From NCBI GenBank assembly GCA_902762305.1, contig CACWNW010000017.1, forward strand, positions 1 to 64,000: DNA of 64,000 bases, written 5' to 3'. Below the pieces are notes generated by a model. It saw only the letters and a list, made by a program, of their open reading frames with translations, was not told the DNA's origin and ran no database searches. This DNA is from Fibrobacter succinogenes. Lineage in GTDB: Bacteria > Fibrobacterota > Fibrobacteria > Fibrobacterales > Fibrobacteraceae. Shown in pieces: positions 16,430-23,886 of the stretch; within the stretch, counting starts at the first letter, position 1; each line of letters opens with the position of its first letter. Position numbers and translations under genes: made by a program.

Positions 16430-17689
16430 TTATAAATCAATAACGCGGTCGTTCTGGAGGAGTTGTTCGAAAGTCTGACGTTCGCGAATGACCTTCAACT
16501 CGCCGTTCGTGTACATCGTCTCGGCGGCATAGCGGCGGCTGTTGTAGTTGCTGCTCATGGCCGCACCGTAGGCACCGGCATCATGGAGAATCAGCAAGTC
16601 GCCGACCTTGGCCTTCGGGAGCTTGCGGGTCACGACGAATCCGCCTTCTTCCTGCGTGAACACGTCACCGGATTCGCAGAGCGGGCCTGCCACAACGGCG
16701 TCAACTGTTTCGTTCAATTCACGACCGTCGCGGGCGATGATGGAAATGCCGTGATAACTGCCGTAGAAACTCGGGCGCACGAGGTCAGTAAAGCCAGCGT
16801 CCACCAGATAGAACAGGTTGTCGCCCTGCTTTTTGACGGCGCGGATTTCGGCCATCAGGTAGCCGCTCTCGGCCACCAGGTAGCGTCCCGGTTCGACTTC
16901 CAGGTGAACATCGTGGCCGATGCTCTGCTGGATGTTCTTGCGAGCCTTGTCCCACAGGTCGTAGTAAGCCTTCACGTCGATGCGGTTGCCCTTTTCTTCT
17001 TCGTGGTACGGAATCGGGAGGCCGCCCCCTGCACTGATGGTACGGAGGTGAGAGCCCAGGCGGCGGCTAGCGTCCACCATCGCATCGCAAACCTGAGCGA
17101 GGTGTTCGAAGTCCGTGCCGGAACCGATATGCATGTGGAGTCCTGTAATCCACATGCCGTTTGCCTGCGCGAGCTTGATGCAATCCTTGATCTGTTCGTG
17201 CCAGATGCCATGCTTGCTGAGGTCGCCACCGGTGTTGGTCTTGCGGGAGTGCCCGTGGCCAAAGCCCGGGTTCACGCGGATGGTGAGTTCCGACTTCACG
17301 CCGAAATCAGCAAGCTGCTGGATCATGTCGGGAGAACCGACGTTCACGGCGATGTTGTGTTCCTTGACAAGTTCAAGAGCGTCCTTGTCGAAGATGTCTG
17401 CGGTGTAGACGATTTCAGGAGCCTTGCCCTTTTGGACTCCGCCCTTGAAACCCGCCTTCAATGCGCGGACGATCTCGCCGGCAGAAACGGCATCGACCAC
17501 GCCGCCAAGCTTACGGATGAGCGAGACGATGGAGAGGTTCGGGCATGCCTTCTGGGCAAAACGCACGGTGTCGAAAACTTGGGTCTCCTTCACGCGCTTC
17601 TCGATGGTGGCGCGGTCATAGAGCCAGAGGGGGGTGCCGTACTGTTCGGCAGCCTTCACAAAAACTTCTTGAGGGATGGAATAATTCAT
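16430..17689 (-). CDS. lysA: Diaminopimelate decarboxylase
   Basis: A 419-residue PLP enzyme making lysine from meso-diaminopimelate. The PLP lysine lies in RFAQKACPNLSI near residue 45; GLHMHIGSGT near 190 and SAGGGLPIPY near 222 bind substrate and phosphate; EPGRYLVAESG near 265 and GPLCESGDVF near 335 complete the active site. The usual YAVKAN motif is FAQKAC here. The ATG at 17689 is preferred over a TTG at 17716 because family N-termini begin near here. There is no Shine-Dalgarno site; TATCTTTG ends 5 nt before the ATG. Confidence 0.95.
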   Translation of the reverse strand: MNYSIPQEVFVKAAEQYGTPLWLYDRATIEKRVKETQVFDTVRFAQKACPNLSIVSLIRKLGGVVDAVSAGEIVRALKAGFKGGVQKGKAPEIVYTADIFDKDALELVKEHNIAVNVGSPDMIQQLADFGVKSELTIRVNPGFGHGHSRKTNTGGDLSKHGIWHEQIKDCIKLAQANGMWITGLHMHIGSGTDFEHLAQVCDAMVDASRRLGSHLRTISAGGGLPIPYHEEEKGNRIDVKAYYDLWDKARKNIQQSIGHDVHLEVEPGRYLVAESGYLMAEIRAVKKQGDNLFYLVDAGFTDLVRPSFYGSYHGISIIARDGRELNETVDAVVAGPLCESGDVFTQEEGGFVVTRKLPKAKVGDLLILHDAGAYGAAMSSNYNSRRYAAETMYTNGELKVIRERQTFEQLLQNDRVIDL

Positions 17690-17694
17690 GGGGA

Positions 17695-17702
17695 CAAAGA
17701 TA
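17695..17702 (-). promoter_or_regulatory. TATCTTTG element abutting the lysA start
   Basis: An exact TAnnTTTG match ends 5 nt before the ATG at 17689 on the minus strand. Confidence 0.5.
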
Positions 17703-17800
17703 GAAAATAGTTCCAAGTTCTTAGTTCCCAGTTACTAGAGAATTTCAGGAAGGGCCCGCACGATTTGCTGGCCCGCGCCAGTCTTTACACAAAATGAAAA

Positions 17801-17822
17801 ACGCCGAGCGATTGGCCCGGCG
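17801..17822 (-). terminator. Probable terminator after the CBM48 gene
   Basis: CGCCG (17802-17806) pairs with CGGCG (17818-17822), with inner GC/GC pairs, and TTTTTC follows on the minus strand. Confidence 0.6.
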
Positions 17823-17834
17823 CAGCTTTTACAT

Positions 17835-17867
17835 GGATTCTATCGCGCTTCGCGCTCCAGAATGACA
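17835..17867 (-). repeat. Dispersed intergenic repeat, copy 1
   Basis: On the minus strand it reads TGTCATTCTGGAGCGCGAA and then GCGCGATAGAATCC. Five related copies lie at 23804, 25640, 27135, 33778 and 46780. Confidence 0.7.
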
Positions 17868-17878
17868 AAGAAGGTTAA

Positions 17879-18274
17879 TTAGACGTGCTTGATCTTGTTG
17901 TCGCCCGCGTCCCAGTTCTTGCCGTCGCACACGAACTTGTATTCGTAGTCGCCAGCGGCGAGGGACATCTTGGCAGTCCAAAGACCGGTCTTCTTGTCCT
18001 TCTTGAGCATGTCCTTGTCGACAGCCCAGTTGTTGAAGGTGCCTGCGACAGAGACGGTCGTTGCGAGCGGGCAGTCGGCGATAAATTCAACCGTGACCTT
18101 CTTCGCAGCAGCCTTCGGAGCCGGGGCCTTCTTCTCGGCAGCGGCCTTCGGGGCAGCCTTCTTTGCGGCGGGCTTTGCACAAGCCTTGGTGCAAGCCTTC
18201 TTTTCGGCGGCCGGCTTGGCGGCGGCCTTCTTCACCGGGGCCTTAGCGGCCTTGTTTGTTGTTGTCTTAGCCAT
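17879..18274 (-). CDS. Lys/Ala-rich tail fused to a glycogen-binding (CBM48-like) domain
   Basis: A 131-residue cytosolic protein. Residues 1-59 are almost entirely Lys, Ala and Pro with a few Cys (KKAAAKPAAEKKACTKAC), resembling histone H1-like DNA-binding tails. Residues 60-131 form a small beta-domain (FIADCPLATTVSVAGTFNN, then DYEYKFVCDGKNW) matching the CBM48/AMPK-beta glycogen-binding pattern, including the two Trp expected to contact sugar. AGGAG lies 7 nt before the ATG. It may tether glycogen or bind both DNA and polysaccharide; neither is shown. It starts about 190 bp from lysA and diverges from rpe. Confidence 0.8.
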   Translation of the reverse strand: MAKTTTNKAAKAPVKKAAAKPAAEKKACTKACAKPAAKKAAPKAAAEKKAPAPKAAAKKVTVEFIADCPLATTVSVAGTFNNWAVDKDMLKKDKKTGLWTAKMSLAAGDYEYKFVCDGKNWDAGDNKIKHV

Positions 18275-18351
18275 TTTTCATCTCCTGCTAATAATAACTC
18301 GAATAAAGTTAGTAAAAAATAAGTTTCGTGGCTAGATGTAAATTTTTTTGC

Positions 18352-18359
18352 TATTTTTG
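18352..18359 (+). promoter_or_regulatory. TATTTTTG element abutting the rpe start
   Basis: An exact TAnnTTTG match ends 4 nt before the ATG at 18364; there is no ribosome site. Confidence 0.5.
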
Positions 18360-18363
18360 CGAC

Positions 18364-19014
18364 ATGTTGAAGCAAATCATCGCCCCCAGCGTACTAAACG
18401 CGAACTTTCTGGAACTCGGTAACGGCGTCAAAGCCATAGAAAAAGGCGGCGCAGGACTCGTCCACCTCGACATCATGGACGGGCACTTTGTACCAAATAT
18501 CAGCTTCGGCCCGGGCATCTCGGCATGCATCGGCAAGGGAACGAGCCTCCCGCTCGATTGCCACCTGATGATCGAGAATCCCGAGAACTACGTCGGTGAA
18601 TTCGCGAAGGCAGGCGCCAGCGTCATCAGCGTGCACGCCGAAACCACGAACCACCTCGACCGCCTGCTGCACCAGATCAGGGAACTCGGCGTGAAGCCCG
18701 CGGTGGCTATCAACCCGGCGACCCCGCTCGAAAGCATCAAGTACGTGCTCGACATCGTCGACATGGTGCTCATCATGTCGGTGAACCCCGGATTCGGCGG
18801 CCAGAGCCTTATCCCGTACTGCCTCGACAAGATCCGCGAACTGCGCCAGCTTAAGCCGGAACTGGATATCCAGATTGACGGCGGCGTGAAGCTCGACAAC
18901 ATCCTCGACTGCAAGGAAGCGGGCGCGAACGTGTTCGTCGTGGGCTCCGCGATTTTCGGCAAGAGCGACCCCGAGGCCGTGTGCCGCGAGTTCGTCAAAC
19001 TGGTGAACGGCTAG
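18364..19014 (+). CDS. rpe: Ribulose-phosphate 3-epimerase
   Basis: A 216-residue TIM-barrel enzyme that interconverts ribulose 5-phosphate and xylulose 5-phosphate in the pentose phosphate pathway. Motifs: IAPSVLNANF at the N-terminus, VHLDIMDGHFVPNISFGP near 32 (metal ligands), LDCHLMIENPENY near 64, VNPGFGGQ near 140 and IDGGVKLDN near 172 (phosphate and metal). The length is normal. The ATG at 18364 is chosen because the family begins here; an upstream GTG at 18328 adds an unlikely Cys-rich extension. Confidence 0.97.
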   Translation: MLKQIIAPSVLNANFLELGNGVKAIEKGGAGLVHLDIMDGHFVPNISFGPGISACIGKGTSLPLDCHLMIENPENYVGEFAKAGASVISVHAETTNHLDRLLHQIRELGVKPAVAINPATPLESIKYVLDIVDMVLIMSVNPGFGGQSLIPYCLDKIRELRQLKPELDIQIDGGVKLDNILDCKEAGANVFVVGSAIFGKSDPEAVCREFVKLVNG

Positions 19015-19043
19015 CCAATAGTTATTAATTGATAGTTTATGCG

Positions 19044-19080
19044 GGTTGCGGGATGTTTATCTCGCAACCTTAATTGTTTA
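19044..19080 (+). terminator. Probable terminator after rpe
   Basis: GGTTGCG (19044-19050) pairs with CGCAACC (19063-19069), followed by TTAATTGTTTATT. Confidence 0.55.
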
Positions 19081-19127
19081 TTCCGCGGCGTTAATTGTTT
19101 ATCGCGGCGTTAAATGTTTATTTCGGG
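19070..19127. repeat. Three short tandem repeats
   Basis: The unit TTAATTGTTTATnCGCGGCG occurs three times in succession with small changes. Related CCGCGATAAACAATAAC units occur near 63754 and 63787, in the opposite orientation. Confidence 0.6.
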
Positions 19128-19142
19128 TCGCGGAGGCGGGGC

Positions 19143-20204
19143 TTAAACCGCTATTTTAAACGCATTGAGGGGCGTCGACTTCGGGAGTTTCCGCTGGCTC
19201 TGCAGGCGCGAAACGATGAGCCCCGGGCGCACGTGGAACACGCCCGAGAAATAGTCTATGCAGCGCTTCTCCTCGAAACGACCGCAGCAGATTATCTCGC
19301 ATTCTTCCGCCTCGGTGAGCAAAAGACTTTCGGCGAGCCGCACCGCCGGGGCAGCGGCGGCAGGAGCATCTGTAATCACCCTGTCCGCACAAACGATGCA
19401 CGAATGCCTACACGCGGGCATAATGACGTGCGCCGCCGCGAGGTAAAGCGATTCCATGAACGTGGAATCTTCCATGCGGTTGCCGGTAAGCATCAGCACG
19501 GGGCGCGCACCTCTCCAGAAGCTTGCCGCGCGCGGGGCCGGAGCCGTGAGGAACGCGGGCACCTGCAATACGGCCACGTCGCAATCCCGCAACATGCCCA
19601 GCAGGGCAGCCCGCAGGCCATGCCTGAAGGTGACCGCATTGTTCCGCAAGAAGGCCAGGTTTTTCTGGATGGCGTCGCGATCGATTTCGAAATCTGCGGA
19701 CGGGCGCTCCACCTGCAGCTCGCCGAGGCGCACCCACGCGGAATAGGCGTGCGGGTTTGCGCTCCCCCGCACAAAGGCATACTGCTTTTCCCAGCCGGCG
19801 ACGCTCGCGACTCCCATGAACTTCATGATTTCGCGCGGGACATGGCCCGACTCGTAGCGCTGCGCATGCGTCGTGCCCGCAGTGGCCGCGATATGGCCCG
19901 CCTGCTCAAGTTCGCGTACCGGGAAGCGGCGCGCCCACTCGATTGCCGCCTGCGAATAGAAACGGCGGTTGAACTGCCGGCGGCCAGCCTGCAATGCACG
20001 CAATTCGCCCTTCCGGATGTTCCACAGTTCCTTCGCAGGGACGTCGAGCAGGAACTCGATGGCGCATGCCACCTCCATGCCGAACGACGCCACCACCGAG
20101 CGGCGCGAACACCCGAGACGCGCGCAGAGTTCCTCCTGCGTGTAGCCCTTCGCGGCCATCGCTCGGCAAACCGCCGGAGTGAAAACATCCGTTGAAATCG
20201 CCAT
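19143..20204 (-). CDS. HigA-like XRE regulator with degenerate ImmA/IrrE domain
   Basis: The protein has 353 residues from the ATG at 20204. Residues about 12-60 hold a helix-turn-helix (GYTQEELCARLGCSRRSVVASF) followed by LLDVPAKELW, as in HigA-type antitoxins. The middle (FPVRELEQAGHI, then SAWVRLGE and DCDVAVLQVPAF) and end (WRGARPVLMLTGNR, then FHVRPGLIVSRLQSQRKLP) match the ImmA/IrrE peptidase domain of such fusions. The expected FHE.GH zinc motif reads LYLAAAHVIM: the first His and the catalytic Glu are missing, so protease activity is unlikely. No toxin gene is adjacent. There is no Shine-Dalgarno site; TATCTTTA ends 4 nt before the ATG. Probably a DNA-binding regulator. Confidence 0.7.
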   Translation of the reverse strand: MAISTDVFTPAVCRAMAAKGYTQEELCARLGCSRRSVVASFGMEVACAIEFLLDVPAKELWNIRKGELRALQAGRRQFNRRFYSQAAIEWARRFPVRELEQAGHIAATAGTTHAQRYESGHVPREIMKFMGVASVAGWEKQYAFVRGSANPHAYSAWVRLGELQVERPSADFEIDRDAIQKNLAFLRNNAVTFRHGLRAALLGMLRDCDVAVLQVPAFLTAPAPRAASFWRGARPVLMLTGNRMEDSTFMESLYLAAAHVIMPACRHSCIVCADRVITDAPAAAAPAVRLAESLLLTEAEECEIICCGRFEEKRCIDYFSGVFHVRPGLIVSRLQSQRKLPKSTPLNAFKIAV

Positions 20205-20208
20205 GCCG

Positions 20209-20216
20209 TAAAGATA
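20209..20216 (-). promoter_or_regulatory. TATCTTTA element abutting the start
   Basis: It lies 4 nt before the ATG at 20204 on the minus strand; there is no ribosome site. Confidence 0.45.
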
Positions 20217-20250
20217 TAAAAAAACGCAAGCGCGATGCAAAACAAAGTAT

Positions 20251-20258
20251 TATATTTT
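20251..20258 (+). promoter_or_regulatory. TATATTTT element abutting the start
   Basis: It lies 4 nt before the ATG at 20263. Only 46 bp separate the divergent starts here, so both promoters overlap. Confidence 0.5.
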
Positions 20259-20262
20259 ACAC

Positions 20263-21966
20263 ATGATACTTACAGCAATCAAAAATTACCCGAGTCAAAT
20301 CTCGACGGCGTTTAAGCGGTTTCCGCTTGCAGTGGCGTTTGCCATTTTTACGACCATCGCATTTATCTACGTTTTTGAAGGCCACGGTTCGCTACATTAT
20401 AGCAAATTAACTTATTGGCTGTCCATTTATCCGATTGCGGCCACGATGATAGCCATCACGATTTCACTGGTCCAAGAATCCCGAAAAAAATTCAGTGCGA
20501 TTCCCCACGTCGTCGCCGGTGTCTCATGGTTCGTCATCTCCATCGCACTAGTCTTTTGTCGTTGTTCAACCGACTTCCACATCGACTCTGCTTATGTCAA
20601 GGCAACATTAAAATTTATCTATACAACAATATTCTTGAGCTTGTTCATCGCTCCGTTTTTCAAGCAAAAAGACGAAAACGGATTCTGGGTATTCTTGATG
20701 AAAAATGCAAAAGCCGCCGTCATCGCTATAGCCATTTCTGTAGTCCTGCTCGCCGCCATTGAAGGTCTCCTATTCGGATTCTTCAACCTGTTCGACATTG
20801 AGGTCTCAGACAGCCCTTTTGTCTATTCGGCGATTACCAGTTTATTTACCATATTCCCCATCTTGTTTTTCTCTGGCATTCCCTCCATTGATGAATGCCT
20901 GCAAGAAGCACCTGCTTTGAACAAATTCCAAACCAGTGCGAACAAGTTCCTGTTCTTGCCGGTGCTTTTACTTTATATCTTCCTTCTAGACGCCTACATC
21001 GCAAAAATCATCATCCAGTGGGAAATGCCCAAAGGAATGGTTTCCTACCTCGTTTCGGCATCCATGATGCTCATGCTTCTGCGAGTCACGCTGATGCTCC
21101 CCGAACGCATCAATCCCAAACCATCTTTCGAAAAGAAACTCCTGAAAATTCTCCCCACCGCCTGCATCCCCCTCGTCATCCTGATGTCCGTCGGCATCTT
21201 GCGCAGAATCTCCGATTACGGGATTTCAGAAGACCGCTATTACATTGCAGCCATCAACATCTTCTATTACGTCATTATCGCCATTTTGCTTATAGACAAA
21301 ATCAAGTGCAAATCCAGGGTCATCGCCATCGTTTTTTGCAGCATGTTCTTTATCCTCACGAATGGTCCCCTGAGCGCCATTAACGTCACGCACCGCGTCT
21401 GGATGGATAGTATCAAGACTGCACTTGTCGAGCAGGGCTACAACAAATTTCCGTTAAGCAAAGAAGATACCCAAAAATTCATCGAACAATTGAAAACTAA
21501 TAAAAGCCACCAATCAAAAATAGCCCTCTCGCGAATACAAGAAATAGGTATAGGATATAAAGACAATAATCTCACCCGAGATCTCGCTCAGTACATCAAT
21601 AAAGGATCCGCTTACGGGCAAATTTCTAAAATAAAATTTGAGAAAAACGCCCCCATTATCAATAAAAACATAGTCAACAACAGTGTTTTCGACATTCCTC
21701 AGAATGCAACCAAAGCAAACCACTTCTATAGGAAATTCAGTAAAAAAGAATACGAGTTTCGCAACGACACCCTGTTCTTCAAATTCCAATTCTATGAAAA
21801 GACGTATGATTTCTTTATTACCAAGCAAGCTTTGGAACAAGAAGACGTAAAAACATTCAAAGCCAAAGGTGTCCAAATCAATGTCGAAACTTTGGACATA
21901 AAAATAAGAAAAAATCCAGAAGGCGATAATTTCTTTCAAATGAACGGCATCATCTTCTTGGAGTAA
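20263..21966 (+). CDS. DUF4153-like multi-pass membrane protein, copy 1 of 3
   Basis: A 567-residue protein with about 12 hydrophobic segments over residues 20-375, then a soluble C-terminal part of about 190 residues. The N-terminal signature NYPSQISTAFKRFPLAVAFA recurs in the next two genes. Within the membrane part FSGIPSIDECLQEAPALNKF and the RRISDYGIS loop are shared. The C-terminal part holds VEQGYNKFPLSKEDTQKF and ends MNGIIFLE. The layout resembles DUF4153 proteins, which have no known biochemical role. No ribosome site is present, while the following gene has one, so the cluster is probably one transcript starting here. Confidence 0.75.
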   Translation: MILTAIKNYPSQISTAFKRFPLAVAFAIFTTIAFIYVFEGHGSLHYSKLTYWLSIYPIAATMIAITISLVQESRKKFSAIPHVVAGVSWFVISIALVFCRCSTDFHIDSAYVKATLKFIYTTIFLSLFIAPFFKQKDENGFWVFLMKNAKAAVIAIAISVVLLAAIEGLLFGFFNLFDIEVSDSPFVYSAITSLFTIFPILFFSGIPSIDECLQEAPALNKFQTSANKFLFLPVLLLYIFLLDAYIAKIIIQWEMPKGMVSYLVSASMMLMLLRVTLMLPERINPKPSFEKKLLKILPTACIPLVILMSVGILRRISDYGISEDRYYIAAINIFYYVIIAILLIDKIKCKSRVIAIVFCSMFFILTNGPLSAINVTHRVWMDSIKTALVEQGYNKFPLSKEDTQKFIEQLKTNKSHQSKIALSRIQEIGIGYKDNNLTRDLAQYINKGSAYGQISKIKFEKNAPIINKNIVNNSVFDIPQNATKANHFYRKFSKKEYEFRNDTLFFKFQFYEKTYDFFITKQALEQEDVKTFKAKGVQINVETLDIKIRKNPEGDNFFQMNGIIFLE

Positions 21967-21969
21967 TTT

Positions 21970-23796
21970 ATGGACTTTGCTAAAATCAAGAAATACCCGA
22001 GTCAAATCTCGACGGCGTTCAAGCGGTTTCCGCTCGCATCGGCGCTCGCCTTCTTCACATTCTTCGCGCTTGTTTACAGCACGGAACATACAGAAATCTT
22101 TGAAAGACTCGCCGGAATGAGATTCCTCGCGTGGCTCGGCATCTACCCTATCGCAGCGATGCTCATTTCCCTCACGACATCGCTCGTGCAGGAATCCCTG
22201 AAAAACGAAAGCAAGTTGCCGCAGGCAATCTCGGGCGCAGCATGGCTCGTATTCTCGCTATTCCTGACTTTCGCCTTCTCGATGGATGTTTCCTGGGCGA
22301 ACTACTACCTTGTCGCGACCGCCAGCTTCATCTATATAACCGCCACGTTCGGCATATTTATCGCCCCGTTCTGGAAAGACAGGGACGAGAACGCATTCTG
22401 GATTTTCCTGTTCAGGAACCTCAAGGCGCTAGTTGTCGCCGCGCTCGTCACAGCACTCCTGCTCGCATCCGTAGAAGCGCTCGTCTTCTGTTTTGGCGCA
22501 CTTTTCGAACATGAATTCAACGAGATGGTGTATCTCTACATTGTCTACTTCTGCGCGAGCGTCGTATTCCCCATACTCTACTTCAGCGGCATCCCCGCCA
22601 TCGAGGAATGCCACAGGGAAACTCCCGCGCTGAACAAGTTCGCCACGAGCACTATCCGGTTCCTCTTCGTGCCGGTACTTTCACTCGCCATACTCCTCTT
22701 TTACGCCTACATCGCCAAGTTCATCCTGCTGTGGGACATGCCGCAGGGAATGGTGTCGTACTTTGTTTCGGGCTTCATGCTGTACATGCTCGCGCTCGTC
22801 ACCGTCCTTTACCCCGCGCGGCTCAGCCCCGGTTCCACCTTCGAAAAGAAGCTCCTGAAAATTTTCCCCACCGCATGCATCCCTCTCGTGGCCATGATGT
22901 CCGTCGGCCTCGTCCGCAGAATCAGCGACTACGGCATCTCGCCATGGCGCCTCTACGTCGTCGGCATCAACATCTTCTTCTACATCATCATCGCAATTTT
23001 CCTCATCGACAAAATCAAGTGCAAGTCGCGCTACATCGCCGTCATATTCTGCGCGATATTCTTCGTCATCACCGACACGCCGCTGAACGCGTCCAACATT
23101 TCACATCGCGTCTGGATGGGGAGCATCAAGGCTGCGCTTGTCGAACAGGGCTACACCGAGTTCCCGCTAAACGACAAGGATACCAGGGAATTCTTGCAAA
23201 AGCTCAAGGACAAGGATGACAAGAATGCAAAACTCGTCATCACACGATTAGTTTCTATCGGGGATTCACCCTTAAATAATCCGACGTATTATTCCTTGGC
23301 CAACTACCTATCCACAAAAGACAGGTCCCTATTCAGCCTTTTACAGATTTATGGGGTAAACAATCTAGACTGCACCGATGATGATATAATCTGTGACAAA
23401 GACAGCATTGACAAAGAGCCGTTCGAAAGCTTCGAGGTCAGCATAGAGTACCCCGACAAGGCGCTACTCCAGGTGCCCCGCGGCACAAAGGGCGCCGTCG
23501 CCATAGACCATTACTTCAACAACGACGAGTTCGAATTCACGGGCGACACGCTCACCTTCCGGATTTCGCTGAAAGAAGACAGCGGCTGCAGTTGCCAAAG
23601 CGACTCGACCGACGCCTGCAAAGAAGCGCCCGCGCCCGTCTACAGCTTTACCGTCGACAGGCAGACGCTCAAGCAGGACTCCGTAAGGCAAATCAAGGCC
23701 GACGGGGCTGCAATCGCGATAAGCTACCTGCATGCGGAAGAAGAGTCGAAGAACAGCAAGACGCTACGCATCCGCGGAATATTGTTTACGGAATAA
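21970..23796 (+). CDS. DUF4153-like multi-pass membrane protein, copy 2 of 3
   Basis: A 608-residue paralogue starting 3 nt after the previous stop, with GGAG 6 nt before its ATG. It shares the KKYPSQISTAFKRFPLASAL start, FSGIPAIEECHRETPALNKF, the RRISDYGIS loop and VEQGYTEFPLNDKDT. It is noticeably more GC-rich than copy 1, especially in the first two thirds, so the copies differ in age or history. The C-terminal domain has an extra Cys-containing insert (SGCSCQSDSTDACKE). Export topology would place this domain outside the cytoplasm or in the periplasm, but the orientation is not certain. Confidence 0.75.
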   Translation: MDFAKIKKYPSQISTAFKRFPLASALAFFTFFALVYSTEHTEIFERLAGMRFLAWLGIYPIAAMLISLTTSLVQESLKNESKLPQAISGAAWLVFSLFLTFAFSMDVSWANYYLVATASFIYITATFGIFIAPFWKDRDENAFWIFLFRNLKALVVAALVTALLLASVEALVFCFGALFEHEFNEMVYLYIVYFCASVVFPILYFSGIPAIEECHRETPALNKFATSTIRFLFVPVLSLAILLFYAYIAKFILLWDMPQGMVSYFVSGFMLYMLALVTVLYPARLSPGSTFEKKLLKIFPTACIPLVAMMSVGLVRRISDYGISPWRLYVVGINIFFYIIIAIFLIDKIKCKSRYIAVIFCAIFFVITDTPLNASNISHRVWMGSIKAALVEQGYTEFPLNDKDTREFLQKLKDKDDKNAKLVITRLVSIGDSPLNNPTYYSLANYLSTKDRSLFSLLQIYGVNNLDCTDDDIICDKDSIDKEPFESFEVSIEYPDKALLQVPRGTKGAVAIDHYFNNDEFEFTGDTLTFRISLKEDSGCSCQSDSTDACKEAPAPVYSFTVDRQTLKQDSVRQIKADGAAIAISYLHAEEESKNSKTLRIRGILFTE

Positions 23797-23803
23797 GTCC
23801 TCC

Positions 23804-23834
23804 TGTCACCCTGGAGCCGAAGGCGATAGGGTCC
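23804..23834 (+). repeat. Dispersed intergenic repeat, copy 2
   Basis: TGTCACCCTGGAGCCGAAGG followed by CGATAGGGTCC, in the 90-bp gap between paralogues 2 and 3. Confidence 0.7.
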
Positions 23835-23886
23835 ATGTCCACATATCTATAGTTGACGCGCACCGAAGAATTCAAAGAGGAAAATC

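Noticed and set aside
19143-20204. DprA-like DNA-processing protein
   Set aside because: No Rossmann GxxG.S/R motif; the HTH, RLQ and LPK segments fit the HigA/ImmA-IrrE layout much better.
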